64,000 nucleotides of DNA from Ignavibacteria bacterium (GTDB lineage Bacteria > Bacteroidota > Ignavibacteria > Tepidaquicellales > Tepidaquicellaceae): contig JADJYU010000016.1 in the NCBI GenBank assembly GCA_016719565.1, forward strand, positions 1 through 64,000, in the 5' to 3' direction. This document shows positions 36,192 through 45,401 of this stretch, one piece after another; the first letter of the stretch is position 1; the number at the start of each line of letters is the position of its first letter. The notes under the pieces were generated by a model. That model was given only the letters and a program-made list of their open reading frames with translations, was not told where the DNA came from and did no database searches. Both the position numbers and the translations under genes were made by a program.

Positions 36192-37850
36192 ATGAAAAAA
36201 ATATTTACTGTTTTACTTTTCGGATTTATTCTTTTTAATTCTTCATCCATTGCTCAGATCAATACTTTTCCTTATGTCGAGACAGGGGATAATCCCGTAG
36301 GCTGGAATGCCGTACAGGGAATTCCAATCTGGAGTCTCGGCACATCTACAGTGAGTCCCACAGGTAATTTAAATGATGCAGCACTTATCTGTAATTTTTT
36401 TGCATATGCGCCGGGACCGGACGGATTAATTATTTCACCTGTGTTTGATTTTACAAATTTGTCTCATCCTGTATTTCATTTTTATGTTGCATACGCTTCA
36501 TACAACAATAATAATGATTCGCTGCAGGTACTTGTGTCCACTGATTTTGGAAATACATTTGTGGATCTTCCTACACCTTACAGAAAGTCTCATAATCAGA
36601 CACCTTCATATGCTACAGTTCCGTCACAGGTAACAGCCTTCAGTCCGTCTTCTGTAAGTCACTGGAGACATGAAACAATTGACCTGGGTTCATTTGCCGG
36701 TCAGAATAATTTATTATTTGCTTTCAGAGGAGTCTGCGCTTACGGAAATAATCTTTTTATTGACAATTTCGTTGCGGAAAACGCTGATACTTACGCTCAA
36801 CAGAATATTACTACACCCGGGCCATATACATTAAATGATCTGACGCTTAATTTTAACACAGTAGGTCTTCCCCCTGTTTCAGGAAAAATTGAAAATGATA
36901 ATCCGGGCGGCGGAGTTGTAAAAGTGGTTGAGCATCTGAATCAGAATCCTGTGCCGTCTCTTGCAAACCCTGTAATAAACTCAAACAGTACTGCTACAAC
37001 ACATGATGGTTCGATCTTTACACCAAATATAATTGCTCCGGATAAATGGTATTCGGTTTCATATTCAGGAAATGACTGGACAGGCACTGCTGTCTATGAC
37101 ATTAAAATTGATCTGTCATTATTCATATCAGTACTTGATATTACAAAGCTGTATATAGTGAAAAGAGCTGATTATACTGATTCCTGGGAATGTCTTAATA
37201 CTATAGTGACAGGAAGCAGTATACAGGCATCAGGTCTGACATCGTTCTCTGATTTCGCTGTTGCGGGAGATTCATCAGTAAATCCTTTGCCTGTTGAACT
37301 TTCATCATTTGTTTCTTCAATAAACGGAAATGATGTTACGCTTTCATGGACCACTTCCTCTGAATTGAATAATTCTGGATTTGAAGTTGAAAGAAAGTCA
37401 ATAGACTCCGAATGGAAAACACTTGAATTCATTAACGGTTACGGTACGTCAGGCGCTACACATAATTATTTATACACGGATAAAAATCTTACATCCGGAA
37501 TATTTTCATACAGATTAAAGCAAATTGATTTCAATGGTAATTTTGAATTTTATAATTTGTCAAATGAAATAAATATAGGTGTACCGTTGAAATTCACTTT
37601 ATCTCAGAATTATCCAAACCCATTCAATCCTTCGACATCAATTAATTTTGACATACCTGAAGATGGTAAAGTCAGCATCAAGCTTTTTGATATTTCCGGT
37701 AAAGAAGTTGCTGTGCTTCTGAATGAATTTAAATCAGCGGGATATAATAATGTAAAATTCAATGCATCCGGAATTTCCAGCGGAGTATATTTCTACAGAC
37801 TTGAGTCGGGAAATTTTGTATCGACAAAAAAAATGATCCTTTCAAAATAA
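36192..37850 (+). CDS. Secreted protein with jelly-roll module and type IX sorting domain
   Basis: 552 residues. Signal peptide (VLLFGFILFNSSSIAQ). Residues about 25-200 form a concanavalin-like domain of the choice-of-anchor-J/MAM kind: GWNAVQGIPIWSLGTS, LIISPVFDFTNLSHPVFHFY, LQVLVSTDFGNTFVDLP, HWRHETIDLGSFAGQNN and LFIDNFVA. Next comes a middle domain of about 170 residues (TTPGPYTLNDLTLNFNTVGL ...), then a fibronectin-like region (LPVELSSFVSSINGNDVTLS, then SELNNSGFEVERK), and a sorting domain (SQNYPNPFNPSTSINFDI ... ISSGVYFYRLESG). Probable adhesive or carbohydrate-binding surface protein. Followed by a strong terminator. Confidence 0.85.
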   Translation: MKKIFTVLLFGFILFNSSSIAQINTFPYVETGDNPVGWNAVQGIPIWSLGTSTVSPTGNLNDAALICNFFAYAPGPDGLIISPVFDFTNLSHPVFHFYVAYASYNNNNDSLQVLVSTDFGNTFVDLPTPYRKSHNQTPSYATVPSQVTAFSPSSVSHWRHETIDLGSFAGQNNLLFAFRGVCAYGNNLFIDNFVAENADTYAQQNITTPGPYTLNDLTLNFNTVGLPPVSGKIENDNPGGGVVKVVEHLNQNPVPSLANPVINSNSTATTHDGSIFTPNIIAPDKWYSVSYSGNDWTGTAVYDIKIDLSLFISVLDITKLYIVKRADYTDSWECLNTIVTGSSIQASGLTSFSDFAVAGDSSVNPLPVELSSFVSSINGNDVTLSWTTSSELNNSGFEVERKSIDSEWKTLEFINGYGTSGATHNYLYTDKNLTSGIFSYRLKQIDFNGNFEFYNLSNEINIGVPLKFTLSQNYPNPFNPSTSINFDIPEDGKVSIKLFDISGKEVAVLLNEFKSAGYNNVKFNASGISSGVYFYRLESGNFVSTKKMILSK

Positions 37851-37870
37851 GATCTTTTCAATTTTTTATA

Positions 37871-37907
37871 AAAACCGTTGTTGAAATTCAGCAACGGTTT
37901 TTTTTTT
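37871..37907 (+). terminator. Rho-independent terminator after the jelly-roll T9SS protein
   Basis: Stem AAAACCGTTG ... CAACGGTTTT around a short loop (37871-37900), directly followed by a run of T to 37907. The stop codon is 20 bases upstream. Confidence 0.85.
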
Positions 37908-37994
37908 GAAAGCATTCAAATCAGCGGAAATTAATGTAAAATTTATTAAAAAAAATGTAAAAGAATTATTGTTAATTTAAACGCATTTAATCAA

Positions 37995-38053
37995 ATTAAA
38001 TGTAACCCAGCGATGATGAAAATATAGGTCGTTTACTCATATTAAATGTAACC
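37995..38053 (+). repeat. 13-bp direct repeat of the IS end sequence
   Basis: ATTAAATGTAACC occurs at 37995-38007 and again at 38041-38053 inside the left terminal inverted repeat. The outer copy is outside the element and is the kind of scar left by an earlier, nested or aborted insertion of a related element, though chance in AT-rich DNA cannot be excluded. Confidence 0.45.
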
Positions 38054-38055
38054 GT
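38031..38055 (+). repeat. Left terminal inverted repeat of the IS
   Basis: GTTTACTCATATTAAA, then TGTAACCGT. Matches the inverse complement of 39330-39355 at all but about two positions plus a one-base gap. Confidence 0.75.
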
Positions 38056-38083
38056 GTTTAAAATATAAAAACGCGGTAAAAAT

Positions 38084-39228
38084 ATGAGTAAAAAATCTAA
38101 GAATGAATATCTCAAAGAAGTCAGAAAGAGATATTTTAAAGTTAATAAAGAAGAGAAACAAAAGATACTTGACGAGTTCTGTAAAGTATGCGGTTACAAT
38201 CGCAAGTATGCAATACGATTAATCAACAAAAGATCTTTAAATACCAAAGAGAAGAAGAGGCACAAGCCAGGTCCTAAGCCAAGGTACAATAGCCCCGGTA
38301 TATTACAATTTCTGAAAGACTTATGGATTTCAACAAATTTAATTTGTTCTCCCCGCATGAAAGCTATAATACCGTATTGGCTGGTATGGTATAAAAGTGA
38401 AAAGAACAATTTGACAAAAAAGGATGAGACACTATTGCGGGAAATATCTCCTGCTACAATTGACAGACTATTGTCACCATTCCGTGGCAGATATGAGAAA
38501 CGAGGTTTGAGCACAACGCGGCCTGGCTCGATGATAAGAGAATTAATACCAATCAAAACAGATCAATGGAATGAAAGCAGACCGGGATTTGTAGAAGTTG
38601 ATACTGTAGCCCATTGTGGAAACACAGTAGCGGGTGAATATACAAAAACCGTTAACATAGTGGATATAGCGACTGGCTGGACAATTCAAAGAGCAGTATG
38701 GGGAAAAGGAGAAACAAATACATTTAAAGCGATTAGTGAAATTGAGCTTACGCTGCCATTTAAGCTAAAAGGATTTGATTGTGATAACGGCAAAGAGTTT
38801 ATGAACTACAGACTCCTTAAGTATTTCAAGAACAGAACTCCTAAAGTCAGTTATACACGATCAAGAGCATATCACAAAAATGACAATGCTCATATTGAGG
38901 AAAAGAACTGGACAATAGTCAGACAGTATATAGGATATGACAGATTAGATAAACCCGGTCAGGTCGAACTTTTAAATGATATTTACAAAAATGAATTGTA
39001 TTGTCTGCTCAACTTTTTTATTCCATCGACAAAGTTGATATCAAAAAAGCGATATGGTTCAAAAATAAAAAGGTGCATGATAAACCGAAGACACCTTTTG
39101 AAAGGTTATGCAATACAATCTACATTGATGAAGAGAAAAAATCAGAACTCATTAGAATAAGAAATAAACTCAATCCATTTGAACTACAAAGAAGGATCAA
39201 AGAAAAACTTAAGTTGTTACACAGATAA
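38084..39228 (+). CDS. Integrase-core (DDE) transposase (frameshifted as sequenced)
   Basis: About 381 residues after repair. N-terminal helical DNA-binding part (KSKNEYLKEVRKRYFKVNKE ... YNRKYAIRLINKRS), a basic GPKPRYN linker, then an RNase H-like integrase core with FVEVDTVAHCGN (first Asp), FDCDNGKEFMN (second Asp) and NAHIEEKNW (Glu), and a C-terminal NFFIPSTKLISKKRYGS. The frame then changes: the other frame continues with HDKPKTPFERLCN, LNPFELQRRIKEKLKLLHR. One A missing in the A5 run at 39067-39071 is enough; a programmed -1 shift on this A-rich site is a less likely alternative. A second-frame start is not needed. Confidence 0.85.
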
Positions 39229-39329
39229 CTAGAATATAAAATTAATAATGAAGATATTAACATTACTAACATTGTTAACAAAAGAAAAGAAAAAAGTAGC
39301 AAAAAAGAAAAGAAAAGATTACTACTGCT

Positions 39330-39355
39330 ACGGTTACCTTTTAATATGAGTAAAC
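39330..39355 (-). repeat. Right terminal inverted repeat of the IS
   Basis: Plus-strand ACGGTTACC then TTTTAATATGAGTAAAC, the inverse complement of the left end with one extra base. Confidence 0.75.
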
Positions 39356-39634
39356 TGGTAAATTAAAATAATTAAGTTAATGAAAGATTAAAACAATCGA
39401 ATTTTTAAAATAATTTTCTGAAATCAGAAGTAAATTTCTATTTTGAAAATTCAGGTATCAATCAAGATTTGTTAGATTGAATGTAAAAAAGTTAAACTTA
39501 TATTTTAATCTAATTAAATAATTAAGCAAAAGTCACTCATCTTGAAAGGGGGTAAGTGTGACTGGTAAAAACATTACTCTTTAAATCGTAATGTAAAAAT
39601 TCAAAAATTTTTTTAAACTAAACATCTAACTAAA
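39356..39634. promoter_or_regulatory. Leader region with a hairpin before the dockerin-repeat protein
   Basis: AT-rich stretch after the IS. AGTCAC at 39531-39536 pairs with GTGACT at 39558-39563 around a G-rich interior (AAAGGGGG), about 75 bases before the start codon at 39635. A TTTGTTAG lies at 39468-39475 and an ACTAAACAT at 39617-39625 just before the ATG. It may be a promoter with a structured leader, but nothing matches a riboswitch class I know. Confidence 0.35.
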
Positions 39635-41716
39635 ATGAAAAAATTCATTTTCACTTTTGCAATTCTTTTACTCACTTATTTTTTTACTGGTAATTCATTT
39701 TCTCAGAGTTATAAATTAGAGAAAATAAATCGAACTGACATTTCAAAAATTTTAAATCCGTTTGATGCTGTCTCTGTGAATCCGATTCAGCTTGACGGTC
39801 CAAATCCACCAAGCACTCAGTCAGCAATCATAACTCCGATAGGCAGCGGCGGAGGGTCAACATTCGGAAGAGCTCCACAGGCTGCAACGAGATATCAAAG
39901 ATGTTATTATTTCATCTCAGCTGCAGAAATGCAAAATTCGGGTTATCCTGTAGGTCAAAATATTACGTCTTTAGGATTTAATTATTCAGTACAAACTAAC
40001 GGAGCTACAGCAGATACTTTTAAAGTATATTTTGAGAACGGAGCTGCAAACTTTGTAGATAAAGGTACTAACTGGACAACAGCAATTTCAACTATTTCTC
40101 AGGTACATCAGGGAGTAATGACAATTCCTTCTTCAGCCGGAACTGTAGATTATACATTAAGTAATCCGGGGGCATTTACATATACCGGAAGCGGATTATG
40201 GATAGCTTTTGAATACCAAAATATTACCGGTGTACTTGGTGTTACAAATACAGCTATATGTAATACTGCTTTAGGTTCAGTTCTGAGAAACATGTCTTCC
40301 GGAAGTAATGTTGCATTATCAAATACTATGTCAAATTTTTCATCTTTCAGACCTGAAACCAGATTAGGAACTTCACTTGATGATATTATTAGTGTAGGAA
40401 ATGTCTATGCTATGGGTGAAAAATTAAGCGGATGTATTGATACAAATTACTTTGCAAATTATTTTGAACATTTAAGAGCAGGAATGGATTCAATTTATTT
40501 TAAATATGTCATTAAAAATGTCGCTGATAATACAATTAAAGATTCAATTACAGTTTTAGTTGTTCTCAATGATATAGATACAGTAACCGGATATATTCTC
40601 ACATTACCGTTTTTAAAATCTAATGAGATCAAAGCAGATTCAATCATTGTTACTGCTACTACAACAGCAAATGAAGGTCTTACAGGTAATAACATTGGAA
40701 AGACACGAACTGCAGCCACACTAAACACTATTAATCAGGCGGTAACTGCTGCAAACAATACTGGTGGCGCCGGATTTAATGGAAATGCAGGATTGGAACT
40801 TGCAATTGCTCATACTTCAGGTGATTGTCCGATTTATCTCAACAGTTTAAATTATATATTCGGAACTACAGGTCAAACTTATCAGATCAGCGTATATGGT
40901 GACGGAGACACTATACCCGGTGCATTATTATATAACTCCGGAAATCTGGTCAATACAACCGGAGCTAATTCACATACGCTAACAAGTCCTCTATTCATAC
41001 CGGCCGGAAAGTTCTTTGTAGCTTTCAAGCAGATCGGCACAGCTAATTTTTCACTTCAGTTCCAGCAGGAAATTCCAATCAGACCTGATGTTTATTTCAC
41101 AGGAAATCCCGGAACCTGGAGTCCTTCATTTGGCGGATTTAAGTATAATGTACAACTGGTAACCACTACAAATCTTAACCTTACATTATTGATGGAAGGA
41201 TTTTTTAACGGAACATCGATGGTTGGGGATACAGTGGATGTTAATTTAAGATTACAAACGCCTCCTTATAATATCGTTGATAATGCAACCGCTTATGTCA
41301 ATTCAGCCGGTAACGGTGTGTTCAAATTTGATAATGCTTCAGCAAATACATGTTACTATTATGAAGTCATTCACAGAAATCATATCAGAACTTTCAGTCA
41401 TTCAACATGCGAAGAGTTGAATGCAAATACGACATCTTATGATTTTTCTTCAGCAAGTTCACAGGCATTAGGAAATAATTTAGTATTTGTATCTGCTGAC
41501 AATACAGGTGTAGGAGGATGGTCTACATATACGTCTGATGTCAATCAGGACGATGTTGTTGATCTTACGGACTGTTCGAATATCGACAATGACGCATTTA
41601 ATTTCTTAAGCGGTTATGTAGTTACAGATGTGAACGGAGACGAAGTAGTTGATCTCACAGACCTTTCATTCTGTGATAATAATGCTGGTAATTTTGTATC
41701 GGCAATTACTCCATAA
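39635..41716 (+). CDS. Large secreted protein with two C-terminal dockerin-like repeats
   Basis: 693 residues. Signal peptide (FTFAILLLTYFFTGNSFSQ). A long Thr/Ser/Gly-rich region of beta-sandwich character with paired motifs (LGFNYSVQTNGATADTFKVY and LNYIFGTTGQTYQISVYG, each followed by YTGSGLWIAFEYQN or IPAGKFFVAFKQIG), so two related domains at about 85-205 and 385-505. At the C-terminus two calcium-loop repeats, DVNQDDVVDLTDC and DVNGDEVVDLTDLS, spaced about 32 residues apart, form a type I dockerin-like or EF-hand pair. No NPFNP sorting motif is present, unlike its neighbours. Role unknown; calcium binding and surface attachment are inferred. Confidence 0.8.
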   Translation: MKKFIFTFAILLLTYFFTGNSFSQSYKLEKINRTDISKILNPFDAVSVNPIQLDGPNPPSTQSAIITPIGSGGGSTFGRAPQAATRYQRCYYFISAAEMQNSGYPVGQNITSLGFNYSVQTNGATADTFKVYFENGAANFVDKGTNWTTAISTISQVHQGVMTIPSSAGTVDYTLSNPGAFTYTGSGLWIAFEYQNITGVLGVTNTAICNTALGSVLRNMSSGSNVALSNTMSNFSSFRPETRLGTSLDDIISVGNVYAMGEKLSGCIDTNYFANYFEHLRAGMDSIYFKYVIKNVADNTIKDSITVLVVLNDIDTVTGYILTLPFLKSNEIKADSIIVTATTTANEGLTGNNIGKTRTAATLNTINQAVTAANNTGGAGFNGNAGLELAIAHTSGDCPIYLNSLNYIFGTTGQTYQISVYGDGDTIPGALLYNSGNLVNTTGANSHTLTSPLFIPAGKFFVAFKQIGTANFSLQFQQEIPIRPDVYFTGNPGTWSPSFGGFKYNVQLVTTTNLNLTLLMEGFFNGTSMVGDTVDVNLRLQTPPYNIVDNATAYVNSAGNGVFKFDNASANTCYYYEVIHRNHIRTFSHSTCEELNANTTSYDFSSASSQALGNNLVFVSADNTGVGGWSTYTSDVNQDDVVDLTDCSNIDNDAFNFLSGYVVTDVNGDEVVDLTDLSFCDNNAGNFVSAITP

Positions 41717-41764
41717 TATTTCTAAGTTGATTTTAAACTGGGGTATTCAGAAATATAATTAAAA

Positions 41765-41800
41765 AAAGCGGGGTTAAGTAATTAACCCCGCTTTAATTTT
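41765..41800. terminator. Strong bidirectional terminator before pckG
   Basis: AAAGCGGGGTTAA (41765-41777) pairs with TTAACCCCGCTTT (41782-41794) over a 4-base loop, with A before and T after. It separates the convergent dockerin-repeat gene and pckG. Confidence 0.9.
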
Positions 41801-41804
41801 AGTG

Positions 41805-43589
41805 TTATAAATTATTATATCTCTCTTCGAGTTTATTAAGTTCATCAGATAATTCCGGAGGTAATTTATCACCGAACTTCTTAAAATACTCTCTTAGCTC
41901 TGTTACTTCAGCGAGACCTTCTTCTTTGGAGATCACAAAAAGTTTTTGCAGATCTTCATCCGATATATTAAGACCATTTGTATCCAATGCGCCTTTGGAA
42001 GGAATTCTTCCGTAAGGTTTGTCTTCAAAATTATCTGATCCGTCAAGTCTTTCAAAAACCCATTTCAGTACTCTAATATTGTCACCGTATCCGGGCCAGA
42101 TGAATTTACCGTTCTCATCTTTTCTGAACCAGTTGACATAGAAAATTTTCGGAAGATTTGCTGCATCGCTTTTCTTTCCCATCTTAAGCCAGTGTGCGAA
42201 ATACTCTCCCATATGATAACCGCAGAAGGGGAGCATTGCAAAGGGATCATGTCTGAGCTGTCCGAGTCCGCCGGCTGCGGCAGCTGTCATTTCTGATGAA
42301 ACGGATGCTCCGAGGAATGTGCCGTACTGCCAGTCGAAAGCCTCATTTACCAGAGGAACAACTGAAGCTCTTCTTCCGCCGAAAAGGATTGCAGAGATCG
42401 GGACTCCTTTTGGATTTTCCCAGTCTTTGTCAATTACGGGACACTGTGAAGCGGGAGCAGTGAATCTTGAATTAGGATGTGAAGAAGGATCTTTCGATTC
42501 CGGAGTCCAGTCATTACCGTGCCAGTCTATCAGATGAGCCGGTTTTTCATTTGTCATTCCTTCCCACCAGACATCACCGTCATCAGTAAGTGCAACATTT
42601 GTAAATAATGAATTCTTTTCCATAGATTTCATAGCATTCCCGTTTGTGTCATATGAAGTTCCGGGAGCGACACCGAAGAAACCGTATTCAGGATTGATCG
42701 CATAAAGTCTTCCGTCTTCTCCAAATTTCATCCATGCAATATCGTCACCTACTGTCTCCACTTTCCAGCCGGGAATAGTAGGAGTGAGCATTGCAAGATT
42801 TGTCTTACCGCAGGCGCTTGGGAAAGCAGCTGCGACATATTTTTTCACGCCTTCGGGCGAGGTGATACCGACTATCAGCATATGTTCTGCCATCCAACCT
42901 TCATCCCTTGCCATTGCAGAAGCGATACGCAGCGCAAAACATTTCTTCCCTAGTAATGCATTTCCGCCGTAGCCGCTTCCATAAGACCAGATGCTTCTCT
43001 CTTCGGGAAACTGAACTATATACTTCTCTTTATTGCACGGCCAGCTTACATCTTTCTCACCATCTGCAAGCGGATGTCCTACGGAATGCAGGCAGGGAAC
43101 AAAATTTCCCTCGCCGAGCACTTCAAGAACTTCTGATCCAATGCGCGTCATAATTTTCATATTCATCACTACATAAGGAGAGTCTGTGATCTCAACACCG
43201 ATGTGAGCAATATCAGAGCCGAGCGGTCCCATACTGAATGGAATTACATACATTGTTCTGCCTTTCATACATCCGTCAAAAATTCCGTTAAGGATCTTTT
43301 TCATTTCAGCCGGATCTTTCCAGTTATTAGTAGGACCGGCGTCTTCTTCTTTCTGCGAACATATGAAAGTCCTGTCTTCTACTCTTGCTACATCTGTCGG
43401 ATCGGATATTGCGTAAAAACTGTTCGGTCTTTTGGATTCATTAAGTTTTTTTACTGAGCCTTTTTCAATCAGCATATTTGCAAGGGATTGAAATTCTTCT
43501 TCGGATCCGTCACACCAGTGTATTTTATCGGGTTTGCAAAGATCTGCACATTCGTCAACCCATTTCTGTAATTTGTTACTGATAGTCAT
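41805..43589 (-). CDS. pckG: Phosphoenolpyruvate carboxykinase (GTP)
   Basis: 594 residues. Interconverts oxaloacetate and phosphoenolpyruvate with GTP/GDP, in gluconeogenesis or anaplerosis. Motifs: YVIPFSMGPLGSDIAHIGVE, AAAFPSACGKTNLAMLTPT (P-loop and catalytic Cys), VGDDIAWMKFGEDGRLYAIN, NPKGVPISAILFGGRRASVV and FNPxx-type C-terminus WFRKDENGKFIWPGYGDN. Preceded on its strand by AAGGAGAT six bases before the ATG (coordinates 43594-43600), so strongly translated. No pyruvate carboxylase nearby. Confidence 0.97.
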   Translation of the reverse strand: MTISNKLQKWVDECADLCKPDKIHWCDGSEEEFQSLANMLIEKGSVKKLNESKRPNSFYAISDPTDVARVEDRTFICSQKEEDAGPTNNWKDPAEMKKILNGIFDGCMKGRTMYVIPFSMGPLGSDIAHIGVEITDSPYVVMNMKIMTRIGSEVLEVLGEGNFVPCLHSVGHPLADGEKDVSWPCNKEKYIVQFPEERSIWSYGSGYGGNALLGKKCFALRIASAMARDEGWMAEHMLIVGITSPEGVKKYVAAAFPSACGKTNLAMLTPTIPGWKVETVGDDIAWMKFGEDGRLYAINPEYGFFGVAPGTSYDTNGNAMKSMEKNSLFTNVALTDDGDVWWEGMTNEKPAHLIDWHGNDWTPESKDPSSHPNSRFTAPASQCPVIDKDWENPKGVPISAILFGGRRASVVPLVNEAFDWQYGTFLGASVSSEMTAAAAGGLGQLRHDPFAMLPFCGYHMGEYFAHWLKMGKKSDAANLPKIFYVNWFRKDENGKFIWPGYGDNIRVLKWVFERLDGSDNFEDKPYGRIPSKGALDTNGLNISDEDLQKLFVISKEEGLAEVTELREYFKKFGDKLPPELSDELNKLEERYNNL

Positions 43590-43593
43590 TTTA

Positions 43594-43600
43594 TCTCCTT
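43594..43600 (-). promoter_or_regulatory. Shine-Dalgarno of pckG
   Basis: On the minus strand AAGGAGA lies 4 to 6 bases before the ATG at 43587-43589. One of only a few clear ribosome-binding sites in the window. Confidence 0.65.
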
Positions 43601-43615
43601 ATTAAATTTTTATTT

Positions 43616-44707
43616 TTAAATTTTTATTTGGTTTTTTTCAGGGTTATTACTCATTAAAATTGCAATGTATCTTGTAGAAGGAATATTCATTAAAATAATT
43701 TTAAGCATACTCATAATTGGTACAGATAAAACCATGCCTATAATTCCCCAGACATATCCCCAGAATATGAGAGAAAAGAAAAGAAGGAACGGGCTGAGAT
43801 CCAGCCGGGCGCCGAGTATTTTAGGTTCCAGGAAATTACCTTTAAGATTTTGTATTAATATCAGGACCGCAAGAATTATAACCGGAAAAAGAATACTTTC
43901 AAACTGGATCACCATAAACAGAGATAATAAAATAGATGCAACCATAGAACCAATATTAGGAATAAAGTCCGTTATAAAAAAAAGGAAAGCCCAGATCACG
44001 AAAAACTCAACGCCGCTGGCCCAGAGTATAATTCCAATCAGGACAGACTGCGCAAGACTCATGACAGTCTTTCCTGAAATATATTTTCTCAGACCTTCAG
44101 TTATGTGTCCTAATGTATTTCTTAATGAAGCGTTTTTTTCTTCAGAAAAAGCGATTGAAAATCTTTTACCAATACTGTCAGATTCAGTCATTAAAAAAAT
44201 AATATAAAACATTATCAGGACAAAACTTCCGAGAAGGGAAGTAATGCTGGTAAGAATTCCGGTAATAGCATTTGTCAGATTTCCACCCATCAATAAATTC
44301 TTTATATTAAAGAATTCTTCAATTTTGGAAATTTCATCAGGATTTAAATTTAGGGCAGGTAACATTGAGTAATAGAAATGCAGGAACTTGGCTTCATACT
44401 TCGGAAACTCCTGTGAGAATGAATTTATGCTGGTAATTATAAAGAAGCTTACTGAATTTACGAGAATTAATAATATCAGAATTATTAAAATTAAAGATAC
44501 TGCAGCGGGTACCTTTTTTTTGATCAGAAAATTATATAAAGGTAAAAAAGCGAATGTAATTAAAACGGCAACAAACAGCGGAAGGAGTATTGACTGTAAT
44601 TCTTTTAAAATAAAAACTGAAAGCACGATCAGTATTACAACGGCTAAAAAGTTCAGTAATCCGAGCGGATTTTCTTTTGGTTTTTCAGATATTTCTTTTT
44701 TATTCAA
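43616..44707 (-). CDS. AI-2E family transporter
   Basis: 363 residues, TTG start, seven to eight membrane segments. Typical features: VVILIVLSVFILKELQSILL, LLPLFVAVLITFAFLPLYNF, the central soluble helical part (FYSMLPALNLNPDEISKIEE) and the conserved late segments FFITDFIPNIGSMVAS and QNLKGNFLEPKILGARLDLS. The family covers quorum-signal exporters, sodium/proton antiporters and general efflux proteins, so substrate unknown. It begins one base after the queC stop and could be on its transcript. Confidence 0.88.
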   Translation of the reverse strand: MNKKEISEKPKENPLGLLNFLAVVILIVLSVFILKELQSILLPLFVAVLITFAFLPLYNFLIKKKVPAAVSLILIILILLILVNSVSFFIITSINSFSQEFPKYEAKFLHFYYSMLPALNLNPDEISKIEEFFNIKNLLMGGNLTNAITGILTSITSLLGSFVLIMFYIIFLMTESDSIGKRFSIAFSEEKNASLRNTLGHITEGLRKYISGKTVMSLAQSVLIGIILWASGVEFFVIWAFLFFITDFIPNIGSMVASILLSLFMVIQFESILFPVIILAVLILIQNLKGNFLEPKILGARLDLSPFLLFFSLIFWGYVWGIIGMVLSVPIMSMLKIILMNIPSTRYIAILMSNNPEKNQIKI

Positions 44708-44708
44708 A

Positions 44709-45401
44709 TCAGTTATACGAAATTATTTTTTTATAATTAACCGGATCTTCAACACCGGCTGACTGAAAACCTCTTAACCGCAAAGCGCAGCTGTCACATT
44801 CACCGCATGCAATTTCATTATTCTTATAGCACGACCAGGTAAGGTGTAGAGGAGAACCGGTTTTCACTGACTTTATCACTATCTCTTTTTTAGAAAGATT
44901 AATTATCGGCGTAACAATTCTAATCCCTGATCCGTCTTTACTTCCCTTTCGGATCATATTGTTAAATGCTTTAAAAAAATCTTTACGGCAGTCCGGATAT
45001 CCGCTGGAATCCTCTTCTACAGCGCCTATAAAAATCTTTCCTGCATTTAAAATTTCAGCCCAGCTTACTGCAATTGAAAGTATATTTGCATTCCTGAAAG
45101 GAACGTAGCTTGTCGGAATGTTTTTATTTTTGAGATCAGCTTTTGAAATTTTAAGTTTACTGTCAGTAAGAGAAGAACCACCGATCTTTCCAAGGTAACT
45201 TATATCGGCAATAAGCCTGTTCTTTACGTGATAGTAATCCGAAATATCATTGAATGCCCTGAGTTCTCTCATTTCCGTTTTCTGTCCGTAATTGACATGT
45301 AAAAAATTCAGATTATATTTTTTGTCTGCAATAGCCGCTGTAAGTGCGCTGTCCATTCCTCCGCTTACAAGTACTACAGCCTCAGGTTTTTTAAATTTCA
45401 T
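44709..45401 (-). CDS. queC: 7-cyano-7-deazaguanine synthase
   Basis: 230 residues. Makes preQ0 from 7-carboxy-7-deazaguanine with ATP and ammonia, for queuosine. N-terminal PP-loop ATP site VVLVSGGMDSALTAAIA, then FLHVNYGQKTEMRELRAF, SYVPFRNANILSIAVSWAE and IFIGAVEEDSSGYPDCRKDF. The zinc site is CYKNNEIACGECDSCALRL (C-x8-C-x2-C-x2-C). No preQ1 riboswitch was found upstream. Other queuosine genes are not in the window. Confidence 0.95.
   Translation of the reverse strand: MKFKKPEAVVLVSGGMDSALTAAIADKKYNLNFLHVNYGQKTEMRELRAFNDISDYYHVKNRLIADISYLGKIGGSSLTDSKLKISKADLKNKNIPTSYVPFRNANILSIAVSWAEILNAGKIFIGAVEEDSSGYPDCRKDFFKAFNNMIRKGSKDGSGIRIVTPIINLSKKEIVIKSVKTGSPLHLTWSCYKNNEIACGECDSCALRLRGFQSAGVEDPVNYKKIISYN

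Larger units (their letters stand above)
38031..39355 (+). mobile_element. Insertion sequence of about 1.3 kb with integrase-core transposase
   Basis: The element is bounded by terminal inverted repeats at 38031-38055 and 39330-39355 (shared GTTTACTCATATTAAA then GTAACCGT) and holds one transposase gene. It lies between a T9SS cargo with its terminator and a dockerin-repeat secreted protein. No target duplication is clear: the bases left of 38031 (ATATAGGTC) and right of 39355 (TGGTAAATT) do not match. Family is not certain; the core resembles IS481/ISNCY-type integrases. Confidence 0.8.

Noticed and set aside
38022..39364. Target site duplication of the IS
   Set aside because: The flanking bases do not match on the two sides, so none is claimed.
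43665..44207. 180-codon plus-strand frame
   Set aside because: Antisense to the AI-2E family transporter, with no domain signature.
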